From Gammaproteobacteria bacterium (GTDB lineage: Bacteria; Pseudomonadota; Gammaproteobacteria; Pseudomonadales; Pseudomonadaceae), in assembly GCA_023475025.1 (NCBI GenBank), contig JAMCWB010000051.1, positions 1 through 64,000 on the forward strand: a stretch of 64,000 bases of DNA, read 5' to 3'. The notes beneath the pieces are model-generated. The model worked only from the letters and a program-made list of their open reading frames with translations, ran no database searches and was not told the DNA's origin. The position numbers were made by a program, and so were the translations under genes. Below, piece by piece: positions 46,884 to 55,457 of this stretch (position 1 is its first letter; every line of letters begins with the position of its first letter).

Positions 46884-47264
46884 ATGTTCAGTCACGTCAT
46901 GCTCGGTGCTAATGATATCGATACATCCAAGGCGTTTTACGATGCAGCACTGGGCGCCATTGGCTGTAAGCCTGGCATCATCGACCCCAAAGGTCGCTGT
47001 ATGTACATCACCAAAACCGGCGTGTTCGCCATTACCAAGCCGATCAACGGTGAACCCGCCTCCTGCGGTAATGGCAGCACTATCGGTTTTGCCGTTGACA
47101 GCCCGGAGCAGGCCGACGCCTGGCACGCCGCTGGTTTGGCTAATGGTGGTACTGAGTGTGAAGATCCGCCGGGCATACGCGAAGGAGCTGGCATGAAATT
47201 GTACCTGGCCTACCTGCGTGATCCGGCCGATAACAAGATCTGTGCGATGCACCGGATGGGCTGA
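46884..47264 (+). CDS. VOC (glyoxalase-fold) family protein
   Basis: A 126-residue vicinal oxygen chelate protein: HVMLGANDIDTSKAFYDAAL at the start, GSTIGFAVDSPEQADAWHAA in the middle and LAYLRDPADNKICAMH at the end. Metal ligands His4 and a late Asp/Glu are plausible. Similar to lactoylglutathione lyase-like proteins of unassigned substrate. AAGGAAA precedes the ATG. Confidence 0.85.
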   Translation: MFSHVMLGANDIDTSKAFYDAALGAIGCKPGIIDPKGRCMYITKTGVFAITKPINGEPASCGNGSTIGFAVDSPEQADAWHAAGLANGGTECEDPPGIREGAGMKLYLAYLRDPADNKICAMHRMG

Positions 47265-47311
47265 GTGCCAGGCGCGCGCGAGGTGGACGAAAAAGCTCAA
47301 GGCGACGCCAG

Positions 47312-47776
47312 ATGATCTTTGAGCCGCTGCGTGCGCACCCCCAGCATCTGGATACCCTGGCGGCCTGGCATTTTGCAGAATGGCACAGCCTGTATCCGGA
47401 CCATAGCCTTGATGATTTTGCCCGTGACCTGCAGGACTCTATGGGCGTGGATTTTATCCCCGGCACCTGGGCTCTGCTGGACGGTGAGCAGCTGATCGGC
47501 AGCGCGTCCATCCTGCATCAGGACATGACTGCCAATACCGACCTCAGCCCCTGGCTGGCAAATGTCTATATTGCTGCAAAATACCGGGGCAGGGGACTTG
47601 GCCAGTATCTGGTCCTGGCGCTGATGAAAAAGGCTGCGCAGGCTGGCCTGCAGAACCTGTATCTGTTCACCGAAGACCGGGCATCCTTCTACCACAAGCT
47701 AGGCTGGCAGGTGATCCGGCAGCACAGCTACAATCAGGCTGAGGTCCGCATCATGACCACAGATCTGCAGCCTTGA
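47312..47776 (+). CDS. GNAT family N-acetyltransferase
   Basis: A 154-residue GNAT. Motif A is YIAAKYRGRGLGQYLVLALM; motif B is LYLFTEDRASFYHKLGWQVI. It follows the VOC gene by 47 bases and probably shares its transcript. Substrate unknown. Confidence 0.87.
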   Translation: MIFEPLRAHPQHLDTLAAWHFAEWHSLYPDHSLDDFARDLQDSMGVDFIPGTWALLDGEQLIGSASILHQDMTANTDLSPWLANVYIAAKYRGRGLGQYLVLALMKKAAQAGLQNLYLFTEDRASFYHKLGWQVIRQHSYNQAEVRIMTTDLQP

Positions 47777-47832
47777 GCGCTTGCGCTGTTATCTCTACAC
47801 TGCACGCCTGCACATCAACCTGAGCCAAACCC

Positions 47833-48081
47833 ATGACTGATACATCATCACGCCCCGAGTTGCCTGACCGCCTCTCGACCAATCCCAAGAGCCCGTACTT
47901 CGTCGAGGCGATTTTCGAGCACGACATCGGCATTCGCCTGAATGGCAAGGAACGCACCAATGTCGAGGAGTACTGCATCAGCGAAGGCTGGGTAAAAACC
48001 CCATCGCCCAAGGCCCGCGACCGCCGCGGCCAACCGCTGCTGATTACCCTGAAAGGCAAGGTGGAAGCGTTTTATAGCTGA
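47833..48081 (+). CDS. DUF3297 family protein
   Basis: An 82-residue soluble protein matching DUF3297: LPDRLSTNPKSPYF, GIRLNGKERTNVEEYCISEGW and PLLITLKGKVEAF. Function unknown, widespread in Proteobacteria. Starts 56 bases after the GNAT gene. Confidence 0.88.
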   Translation: MTDTSSRPELPDRLSTNPKSPYFVEAIFEHDIGIRLNGKERTNVEEYCISEGWVKTPSPKARDRRGQPLLITLKGKVEAFYS

Positions 48082-48219
48082 TTACCAAGGCTGCATGCGA
48101 AGGCAGACGCCGCTGCCTTCCAGGTCACGCACTGAGCCGACAGTAACGCCTGATCCCGATATTGAATCTATCCTTCAGAAAGTCCTTGCCGATACTATAA
48201 TGCAATCAGTATAACTAGC

Positions 48220-49344
48220 ATGGCTCAGGGGATTTGCCAGCCGGCAGGTCAGGGCGTATCCAGGCACAGGTGGCTAGCAGCGGTGACTAAAGCAACGGGC
48301 ACAACACATCACCACTCTGATACTGACCGCATCCATAAGCCAGCCTTCTGGATCATGGCTAAACGGGTTACCCAGATAGCCGGCAGCGTTGATGTTGCCT
48401 TCTTCTTTCTTTTTCATGCGCTCGGTTCACCCATTCTGGCCTGGGTGAATATTGCCAGTGTCGCCATCTATGTGGCTGCCTATTACGCACTCAAGCGGCG
48501 ACGTAACCAGTTGGCTTCAGGCCTGATCTGGGCTGAAGTGGTTCTGCACTCAGCGTTGGGCACCTTGCTGATCGGCTGGGACAGCGGCTTTCATTACTAT
48601 CTGCTGATGTTTATACCAGCGATCTGCCTGTCTACGCCGATACGTTGGGTGTTTCCCTGTCTGCTGGGCCTTTTGGCTTACTACATAGGCCTGGATGCCA
48701 TGATGCGCGTCATGGATCCGATTGAGCCTATCCATGATCTGGCGCTATACATTGTGCATGTCTTCAACCTGACCGTGGTATTTGCCATGTTCAGTTATCT
48801 GTCGCTGTTCTATGTCAATGTGGTGGTTTCCGCCCAGCGCAAGCTGCGCCTGATGGCCACCACCGATCCGTTGACCCGTCTGCTTAACCGCCGTCAGATG
48901 AAGTTTATGCTTGAGCTGGAAATTGAGCGTTTTCGACGTAGCGAGCATCCGGTCGGCCTGCTGTTGCTGGACGTTGATCATTTCAAGCAGATCAATGACA
49001 GCCATGGTCATGAGACAGGTGACAAGGTGCTGGAAACGCTGGCCAGCCTGCTGCGTGACCACTTGCGCGCCCAGGATCTGGTGGCCCGCTGGGGTGGTGA
49101 AGAGTTTCTCATCGCCATGCCCAACAGTGACAGTGAGGCAACCACTCAAGCGGCTGAGCGTATACGCAAGGCGGTTGCCGGTTTTGACTGGCGACAGCTG
49201 ACCGGCGAGCAAACCGCTGTAACCGTCAGTATTGGCGCGACCCAGCTAACCGCTGAAGATGAAATCTCAAGGCTGATCAGCCGGGCAGACAAGGCGCTGT
49301 ATCAGTGCAAGCACCAGGGGCGCAATCAGGTGGCGATGCACTAG
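48220..49344 (+). CDS. Membrane diguanylate cyclase (GGDEF)
   Basis: A protein of up to 374 residues with about six membrane helices (FFFLFHALGSPILAWVNIASVAIYV onward) followed by a GGDEF domain: TTDPLTRLLNRRQMKF, LLLDVDHFKQINDSHGHETGD and active site RWGGEEFLIAMP (GGEEF, a functional variant). It makes c-di-GMP. No EAL domain and no clear I-site RxxD. The start is uncertain: ATG 48220, GTG 48283 and ATG 48355 are in frame and none has a good Shine-Dalgarno; a TATAAT at 48194 suits the first. Confidence 0.85.
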   Translation: MAQGICQPAGQGVSRHRWLAAVTKATGTTHHHSDTDRIHKPAFWIMAKRVTQIAGSVDVAFFFLFHALGSPILAWVNIASVAIYVAAYYALKRRRNQLASGLIWAEVVLHSALGTLLIGWDSGFHYYLLMFIPAICLSTPIRWVFPCLLGLLAYYIGLDAMMRVMDPIEPIHDLALYIVHVFNLTVVFAMFSYLSLFYVNVVVSAQRKLRLMATTDPLTRLLNRRQMKFMLELEIERFRRSEHPVGLLLLDVDHFKQINDSHGHETGDKVLETLASLLRDHLRAQDLVARWGGEEFLIAMPNSDSEATTQAAERIRKAVAGFDWRQLTGEQTAVTVSIGATQLTAEDEISRLISRADKALYQCKHQGRNQVAMH

Positions 49345-49502
49345 ATGAAATCAGCCTAAGTCAGTGTGATGCTATAGATCTGCAGGCTTTAGCGCACCGC
49401 ATACGTGAAAGCCTTTTATAAATAGCTTTTGACGGCGCAATTGCCATGTTTTGAAAGAATTCCCGGTTTAAGCGCTAAGCCAGTCTCAGGTAGTGTGTGA
49501 GT

Positions 49503-49820
49503 ATGGATATTGAACAACGTAAACAACGTCGCACCTTGAGACTGCTCTGCCTGGTCATCGCCCCGGTAATGCTGCTGGTCATGCTGGGAATCGCCGAAGG
49601 CCTCGTGACCGCCCTGAAAATTGTGCTGTTCATCTTTCTGCCGGTACTGGCGCTACTCTATGCCTTTTTGCTGACCCGGCTCAGATGCCCGGCATGTCGC
49701 GAGCCGTTCGCTCTGGAGCATGCGGACAACGCTGCCTTTCAAAGCATCCACCAGTGCCGCTACTGTGGCCATCAGGTTAAACGCTTGGGGGCTCCCAGTG
49801 GTGATAAGAATGACTATTGA
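49503..49820 (+). CDS. Two-helix membrane protein with C-terminal zinc ribbon
   Basis: A 105-residue protein: two helices (CLVIAPVMLLVMLGIAEGLV, IVLFIFLPVLALLYAFLL) and then CPAC...CRYCGHQ, which would bind one zinc in the cytoplasm. No known family recognised; it resembles small zinc-ribbon membrane proteins of unknown role. Confidence 0.6.
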   Translation: MDIEQRKQRRTLRLLCLVIAPVMLLVMLGIAEGLVTALKIVLFIFLPVLALLYAFLLTRLRCPACREPFALEHADNAAFQSIHQCRYCGHQVKRLGAPSGDKNDY

Positions 49821-49832
49821 AGGGGTCTGGCA

Positions 49833-50213
49833 CTATAGCCCCAGATACTCCGCAATCAAAAAGGCTTCCCCCGACCCTTCATGCTGACCGAAGTAGGTCA
49901 CAGGTTCACGCTCACCGCCCTCGATATAGCCCACTTCACAATCAATGCCATACTTGCGGGCCAGATCATTGAACAGGTTTACCGGAAAGTTCAGGTGAAT
50001 ATTCTTTTTCACCGGCTGGCTGATACCCAGTTCCCAATCAGCGCAATCTTCGCTGTCGCAGGTATTGATCAGGGTCACCTGATTGGCTGTGTTGGCCTCG
50101 GCATAGGTCTGCAAGGCCGCCTGCAATTCAGGCAGGCTCTTGCGCAACTTCTTTTCCTGCTTTTCTTCCAGGCGGTCACAGGCAATCAGAAAATAAACAA
50201 GCATCAATAACAT
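49833..50213 (-). CDS. Putative lipoprotein of unknown function
   Basis: A 126-residue protein. ATG 50213 gives LLMLVYFLIACDRLEEK, a lipoprotein signal with lipobox LIAC. The mature part has a paired CDSEDC and YGIDCEVGYIEGGE. No family recognised. No clear Shine-Dalgarno; the open frame extends 12 codons further (TTG 50249). It converges with the zinc-ribbon gene. Confidence 0.5.
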   Translation of the reverse strand: MLLMLVYFLIACDRLEEKQEKKLRKSLPELQAALQTYAEANTANQVTLINTCDSEDCADWELGISQPVKKNIHLNFPVNLFNDLARKYGIDCEVGYIEGGEREPVTYFGQHEGSGEAFLIAEYLGL

Positions 50214-50343
50214 CCAGTAGGGCGGCAACAGGCTGCATCCAGAAACCAATGCCGCAAATAAGCATGGCCTTCAGTTTAAGGCCTCTAAGGTCAATACAAC
50301 AGGGCTAGTTACCTACAGACAGCTCTGCATATAGCCTGTTTGA

Positions 50344-51549
50344 CTATCCCACAGCCGGCCCCGCCGGAAAGCGGCGGATCAGCAAGGTCAGGCCAAAGCC
50401 GATGGTCAGCATGACAATGGTCAGGCCGAAGGCGAGGGTGAAGTCGCCGGTGGTTTCGATCAGCCAGCCAGCGATGGCCGGGCCGATGAACTGGCCGATG
50501 GCAAACAGCAAGGTGGCAAAACTGAAGGCGATGGGGATATAGCGCGGCGCAACTTGCTCGGTGGCGCTGGTCTGAATCAGTGCAAACAGGCCGTTGACGG
50601 AAACGCCCATGATCAGAAAGTGAACGAAAAAGTAGGGCAGGCTCTGGTCGATCAGCGGCAGTACCATGGCGATAAGGACCAGGAAAATGGACGCCGCCAG
50701 AGCGTTGCCTCGCCCCGATATATCCGACACCCAACCCCAGAGCGGACCGGCGGCAATCGACATCAAGCCCATCATGGCCATATAGCTTCCAGCATTGGCT
50801 TCGGTGTGACCGCTCTCGACCATAAAGCTGACCATAAATACCGCCTGAACAATATAACTCAGGCCAATGATGCCGTAAGTGAAGGCCACGATTAGCACCC
50901 GCGGGTTGCGGTAAATCTGCCATTTGATATCAGCGGGGAGCGGATCGGCGGCGCTGGCTTTGGCGATCGGCGGGTTCTGTACGAAGAGGGTTACCATTAG
51001 CGCCACCAGCAGCGCCATGCCGGCAAATACGCCCCAACTGACCCGCCACCCCAGCTCGGCAAAGGTATTGAACATGGCCGGCACCAGAATGCCAGAGAGG
51101 AAAATACCTATGCCGACGCCGCTGGTCATGCAGCCAATCGCCAACCCGCGCCGGTCCGGCAGCCAGGTCGCCAACAAGGACACCATGGGGGCGAAGGCAA
51201 AGGCGGTACCAAAGCCGAGCAGGCCCATCAGCGCCATGATCAACCAGAAGTTGCTGACTACAGCCAAACCGACAAAACCCACAGAGACAGTGAGCAAGCC
51301 AAATACGATGGATGACTTGGCCCCCCAACGCGCGGCCGCCTGGCCACCGGCCAGTACAAAACAGACATAGCAGAGCGCGGTGACGGTGCTGAGCAGACCT
51401 GCCTGCTGGTAGCTCAGCCCCAGATCAGCGCGCATCGCCGGCAGGATCATGCCGTAGGCAAGGCGGGCCAGACCGATCACCACCAGAGAGGTGAGGGTGC
51501 CGCAAAGGACGGTAAGAACCAGGTTCGGTTGTTGCTTGGACTGGGGCAT
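50344..51549 (-). CDS. MFS transporter (YbfB/YjiJ-like)
   Basis: A 401-residue, 12-helix major facilitator. The helix 1-2 segment ARLAYGMILPAMRADLGLSYQQAGLLSTVTALCY and the loop GGQAAARWGAKSS fit the YbfB/YjiJ group; LATWLPDRRGLAIG is typical of helix 4-5. Substrate unknown. Divergent from the Sec locus; the 266-base gap 51550-51815 holds no evident gene and presumably both promoters. Confidence 0.87.
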   Translation of the reverse strand: MPQSKQQPNLVLTVLCGTLTSLVVIGLARLAYGMILPAMRADLGLSYQQAGLLSTVTALCYVCFVLAGGQAAARWGAKSSIVFGLLTVSVGFVGLAVVSNFWLIMALMGLLGFGTAFAFAPMVSLLATWLPDRRGLAIGCMTSGVGIGIFLSGILVPAMFNTFAELGWRVSWGVFAGMALLVALMVTLFVQNPPIAKASAADPLPADIKWQIYRNPRVLIVAFTYGIIGLSYIVQAVFMVSFMVESGHTEANAGSYMAMMGLMSIAAGPLWGWVSDISGRGNALAASIFLVLIAMVLPLIDQSLPYFFVHFLIMGVSVNGLFALIQTSATEQVAPRYIPIAFSFATLLFAIGQFIGPAIAGWLIETTGDFTLAFGLTIVMLTIGFGLTLLIRRFPAGPAVG

Positions 51550-51815
51550 CAGGATTCGCTTGTGATTATCTAATATGCTGCGCGAAAGGTGTGCAGTGCG
51601 ACAGGTTAGCAGCTTTCAGCTTTGCATCGCAGCATCGCCAACCCGACTTTGGTCTGATTTATAACAGACACACCCCAGCCCGTGGGGCGTTTCCAGCTCA
51701 CTGATAACGTACCAATCACCCGGCGTATGATGACCGCACTCAGGTTGGCAAGGCCACACTGGCTGCCTATGCTGTCGCATATCAATACAAGATTCTCGAT
51801 ACCCGCGAGCCTGCA

Positions 51816-53252
51816 ATGACAACACCCTTGCCCGATGGCCTGATTGTAGTAGCCAAAGCCGATTGCCCGACCTGTCGTCTGATCGAGCCCTTGTTGGCTG
51901 ATCTGGCGGCAGCGCAAGCATTGACTGTGTATGTGCAGGACTCTGCCGAGTATGCAGCGGCGCTGCCCGGCACCCTTTATGACCAGAGTCTGGAACACTC
52001 CTGGCGCTTGCATACCGAGTTTGTACCAACGCTGATCCGGGTGCAGAACGGGCAGGAGGTGGCGCGTACCTACGGCTGGCACAAGGAAGACTGGCGCGAG
52101 ATCAGTGGGGTCGCGACGCTGGGCGAAGAGCTGCCGGTAATGCGCCCCGGCTGTGGTTCAAAAACGCTGGAGCCGGGTATTGCCGAGGAATTGGAACTGA
52201 CCTTTGGTGATCTGCAGCTGCAATCGCGCGAAATCGATGTCAGCGCTGCCGACGACCCCATGGAGGCCTGCTTTGAGCGCGGCTGGAGTGACGGGCTGCC
52301 AGTAGTGCCGCCAACCCCGGTACGGGTATTGCGCATGCTCAAGGGTACTTCGCGCAAGCCCGACGAGGTGGTTGGCCTGATGCCACCGGACCTGTCGCCC
52401 TGCACCGTGGAGAAGGTCGCGGTGAATGCGGTCATGGCCGGCTGCAAGCCGGAATACATGCCCGTACTGCTGGCCGCCCTGGAAGCAGCGCTGGATGATG
52501 AGTTCGGCCTGCATGGGCTTATCTGCACCACCATGTTCGGCAGTCCGATGATCATGGTCAACGGTCCCATCGCCCAGGCCATCGGCATGAACGCCGGGGT
52601 CAATGCGCTGGGGCAGGGCAACCGCGCCAATGCCACCATTGGGCGGGCGTTGCAATTGATCATCCGCAATGTCGGCGGTGGTCGTCCCGGTGAAATCGAC
52701 CGCGCCACCCTGGGTAACCCTGGCAAGTACTCTTTTTGCTTTGCCGAAGCTGAAGACAGCGACTGGCTACCGCTGGCCCAGGAGCGCGGGATCGAAGCTG
52801 GCCGCTCTGCCGTCACCCTGTTCCCCGGCGAAGGGGTGCAAGGTATTGTCGATCAGAAGTCCCGCGACCCGGAATCCCTGGCCAGGTCCTTTGCCCTGTC
52901 GCTGCGCACTGTGGATCATGCCAAACTGGCCATGGCCGGCGATGCGGTGCTGGTGGTGTCACCGGAGCATGCGCGGGTATTTATCGAGGCCGGCTGGTCC
53001 AAACAGCGCCTGCGCGAAGAGCTGGAAAAGCTCTTGCTCGCCCCGGGCAAGGACCTGGTTGCCGGTGCCGGCGGGATTGCCGAGGGCATTCCAGAGAAGT
53101 TCAAGGACATGCAGGTGCCCAAGTTCCGGCCGGGCGGCCTGCTGATTGTGCGGGTCGGCGGTACGGCCGGCCTGTTTTCTGCAATTATTGCCGGCTGGGC
53201 TGCTTCTGGCCCGGTTGGTTCATCACCGGTCACCCGTGAGGTGCATGCATGA
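51816..53252 (+). CDS. Thioredoxin-fused UGSC-associated protein
   Basis: A 478-residue protein. Residues 1-110 look like a thioredoxin fold with CPTC at 17-20 (AKADCPTCRLIEPLL). From about 135 a larger domain begins (MEACFERGWSDGLPVVPPTPVRV) with conserved-looking cysteines (LSPCTVEKV, MAGCKPEYMP) and glycine-rich loops (NALGQGNRANATIGRAL, NVGGGRPGEID). I recognise the second part only as a long uncharacterised domain found beside UGSC proteins. It ends 13 bases before the UGSC selenoprotein gene. The dithiol motif could reduce the neighbouring selenoprotein (inference). No signal peptide, so cytoplasmic. Confidence 0.72.
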   Translation: MTTPLPDGLIVVAKADCPTCRLIEPLLADLAAAQALTVYVQDSAEYAAALPGTLYDQSLEHSWRLHTEFVPTLIRVQNGQEVARTYGWHKEDWREISGVATLGEELPVMRPGCGSKTLEPGIAEELELTFGDLQLQSREIDVSAADDPMEACFERGWSDGLPVVPPTPVRVLRMLKGTSRKPDEVVGLMPPDLSPCTVEKVAVNAVMAGCKPEYMPVLLAALEAALDDEFGLHGLICTTMFGSPMIMVNGPIAQAIGMNAGVNALGQGNRANATIGRALQLIIRNVGGGRPGEIDRATLGNPGKYSFCFAEAEDSDWLPLAQERGIEAGRSAVTLFPGEGVQGIVDQKSRDPESLARSFALSLRTVDHAKLAMAGDAVLVVSPEHARVFIEAGWSKQRLREELEKLLLAPGKDLVAGAGGIAEGIPEKFKDMQVPKFRPGGLLIVRVGGTAGLFSAIIAGWAASGPVGSSPVTREVHA

Positions 53253-53265
53253 ATGAGGACTGCAT

Positions 53266-53802
53266 ATGAAGGAAACAATACTGCTCGACCCGACGGCGGA
53301 AAATGCCCCGGCGCAGCGGGCACGTCTGGCGCGTCCGGACAGCCTGAACGGCAAGGTGGTTGGCCTGCTGGATATCTCCAAGCCCCGCGGCAATGTGTTC
53401 CTTGACCGTATCGAGGAGCAACTGGCTGCCATGGGCATCGAGGTCAAGCGTTATACCAAGCAGACCTTTACCCGTATCGCGCCCACTGAACTCAAGCAGC
53501 AAATGGCTGCGGAAGTGAACCTGCTGGTCGAAGGTCTGGCTGACTGAGGATCGTGCACGTCGTGCTGTATGCATGACATCGCCGACCTGGAGTCACGTCA
53601 GATCCCGGGAGTAGGGGTTGCCTCCAGTGAATTTGTTGAAGCGGCGGCCTTGCAGTCCAGGGCGCTGGGTTTCGACCCGGCCATGGTCTTTGTGCCGCAC
53701 CCGATTCAGGACCGCACCGACGCGGAAATGCGCACCCTGGCCGATAACGCCCTGGGCGAGATTCTGCGCCTGCTGCGCGCCGAACCTAATCCCGCCGACT
53801 GA
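53266..53802 (+). CDS. UGSC family selenoprotein (in-frame UGA = Sec94)
   Basis: GAGGA precedes ATG 53266. The frame runs 93 codons to TGA 53545-53547 and then continues without another stop to 53802, giving 178 residues if UGA is read as selenocysteine. The local sequence is D-U-G-S-C-T-S-C-C-M-H-D, the defining U-G-S-C motif of this family. The N-terminal half (GKVVGLLDISKPRGNVFLDRIEEQL) and C-terminal half (ESRQIPGVGVASSEFVEAAA, DPAMVFVPHPIQDRT) read as one continuous domain. The gene is followed on the same strand by selA, selB and selC. Standard callers would split it into two short ORFs. Catalytic role unknown; a redox function is expected from Sec94/Cys97. Confidence 0.9.
53545..53576 (+). 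promoter_or_regulatory. Candidate bacterial SECIS element
   Basis: Directly after the UGA, TCGTGCA (53551-53557) can pair with TGCATGA (53570-53576) over 7 bp with one G-U pair, leaving a 12-base loop (CGTCGTGCTGTA) that contains exposed G and U residues, at the distance from UGA expected for SelB recruitment. A shorter GCAC/GTGC alternative exists inside. Folding was done by eye. Confidence 0.5.
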
Positions 53803-53824
53803 TCCGACAGGCATTCCCTGGGTG

Positions 53825-54060
53825 TGTCGAGCTCCCGCTCGACAACAGACAACGCTGGACGAGGGGGACCTCGTCCCTCCCAGTATACATCTGAGCTTCT
53901 CCTGGGAATGTCGAGCTTTCGCTCGGCAGCACGGGCACGGCATGCCGTTCCCGTACAACGGCGGGGATGGCGTCCTTCGCGGCGGTGACGGGTTTAGGTT
54001 TTGCTGGGAGTGTCGAGCTCCCGCTCGACAAGGCGGGCACGCCATGCTGTTCCCCGACGG
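53825..54060. repeat. Cluster of REP-like palindromes between UGSC gene and selA
   Basis: A 20-base palindrome built on GTCGAGC...GCTCGAC occurs three times at 53825-53844, 53909-53928 and 54011-54030. The second and third are each followed by a related unit (GGCACGGCATGCCGTTCCC; GGCACGCCATGCTGTTCCC), and the first by another palindrome (GGACGAGG/CCTCGTCC, 53853-53872). They occupy the whole 278-base gap before selA. Such REP/BIME arrays are usually spread by RAYT enzymes; none is in the window. Confidence 0.8.
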
Positions 54061-54080
54061 GCTTTTGGCGGGGAATGCAG

Positions 54081-55457
54081 ATGGCTAACCACCCACGTCC
54101 ACCCGCTGTTGATAAAGCCCTGGCCTGGCCCGGCATCCAGGCCCTGGTGGCCTGCCATGGCCGCACCCTGGTGCTGGATGCCTTGCGCGGCTCACTCCAA
54201 AAGTGGCGGGAGGGCGAAGTCAGCGATGAAGCCAGTCTGGTAGCCAACGTGCAGCAGCGCATCGAGCGCCTGCTCGCACCCTCCATGCAACCCGTGTTCA
54301 ACCTGACCGGCACCGTATTGCACACCAATCTGGGCCGCGCACCCTTGCCACCGGAAGCCGTGGCGGCCATGACTGCGGTCGCCACCGGGGCGAGCAACCT
54401 GGAATACGACCTCGCCAGCGGCCAGCGCGGTGATCGCGACAGCCACGTAGAAGCCTGGATTTGCCGACTGACCGGCGCCGAGGCCGCCACCGTGGTCAAC
54501 AACAACGCTGCCGCCGTGTTGCTGGTGCTCAATGCCCTGGCCCGGCGCAAAGAAGTGGTGGTATCCCGCGGTGAGTTGATCGAGATTGGCGGTTCCTTTC
54601 GTTTGCCGGACATCATGGCGCGGGCCGACTGCAAGCTGCTTGAAGTGGGTACCACCAATCGTACTCATCCGCGCGACTATGCCGAGGCCATCAGCTCGCG
54701 CACCGGCCTGCTGCTCAAGGCCCATACCAGCAATTACGCCGTGCAGGGCTTCACCCGTTGCGTCAGCGAGGCTGAATTGGCGGTCATTGCGCAGGAGTAT
54801 CGGGTGCCGCTGGCGATCGACCTGGGCAGTGGTTCGCTGATCGACATGGCCGCCCTGGGTTTGCCCGCCGAGCCGGTGGTGGCCGATGTATTGGCCCAGG
54901 GCGTCGACGTGGTGACCTTCAGCGGTGACAAACTGCTCGGCGGTCCCCAGGCCGGCATCATTGCCGGGCGCGCCGACCTGATCGGCAAGATTCGCAAAAG
55001 TCCGCTGAAACGGGCGCTGCGCTGTGACAAGGTCACCCTGGCTGCACTGGAAGCCGTGCTGCGCCTGTATGCCAACCCGGACACCCTGGTACAACGCGTG
55101 CCCACACTTCGCCTGCTGACCCGCGAACAAGCAGCCATTGAGCATACCGCCGATGCGCTCCTGCCTGCTCTGACCGCCTGGGCTGGAGCCGATTTTACTG
55201 TGGATACCTGTATCACCCATAGCCAGATCGGCTCCGGTTCGTTGCCATTGGACCTGCTGCCCAGCGCGGCCCTGCGCCTGCGTAGCACCAGTGGCAACAA
55301 GCGCACGCGCAGCCGTCAGTTGCGTGAACTGGCCGAACGCCTGCGTCAATTACCGCAACCGGTGATTGGCCGCATCAGTGATGACAGCCTGCTGCTGGAT
55401 TGCCGCTGCCTGGAAGAGCACCAGCCGTTGCAGGCGCAGTGGGAGGCGCAGCAGTGA
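54081..55457 (+). CDS. selA: L-seryl-tRNA(Sec) selenium transferase
   Basis: A 458-residue PLP enzyme converting Ser-tRNA(Sec) to Sec-tRNA(Sec) with selenophosphate. PLP lysine is Lys284 in FSGDKLLGGPQAG; NLTGTVLHTNLGRAPLP and TGAEAATVVNNNAAAVLL are typical. ATG 54081 is preferred over ATG 54075 because GGGGA then lies six bases upstream. Overlaps selB by four bases (GTGA). Length close to the E. coli protein. Confidence 0.95.
   Translation: MANHPRPPAVDKALAWPGIQALVACHGRTLVLDALRGSLQKWREGEVSDEASLVANVQQRIERLLAPSMQPVFNLTGTVLHTNLGRAPLPPEAVAAMTAVATGASNLEYDLASGQRGDRDSHVEAWICRLTGAEAATVVNNNAAAVLLVLNALARRKEVVVSRGELIEIGGSFRLPDIMARADCKLLEVGTTNRTHPRDYAEAISSRTGLLLKAHTSNYAVQGFTRCVSEAELAVIAQEYRVPLAIDLGSGSLIDMAALGLPAEPVVADVLAQGVDVVTFSGDKLLGGPQAGIIAGRADLIGKIRKSPLKRALRCDKVTLAALEAVLRLYANPDTLVQRVPTLRLLTREQAAIEHTADALLPALTAWAGADFTVDTCITHSQIGSGSLPLDLLPSAALRLRSTSGNKRTRSRQLRELAERLRQLPQPVIGRISDDSLLLDCRCLEEHQPLQAQWEAQQ

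Noticed and set aside
53545-53547. TGA read as the true stop of a 93-residue protein
   Set aside because: The downstream frame continues the same domain, gives the U-G-S-C motif and sits in a selA-selB-selC locus, so selenocysteine is much more likely.
54192-55349. Long minus-strand ORF of 385 codons
   Set aside because: It is fully antisense to selA, has no family resemblance and arises from the codon bias of the GC-rich plus-strand gene.
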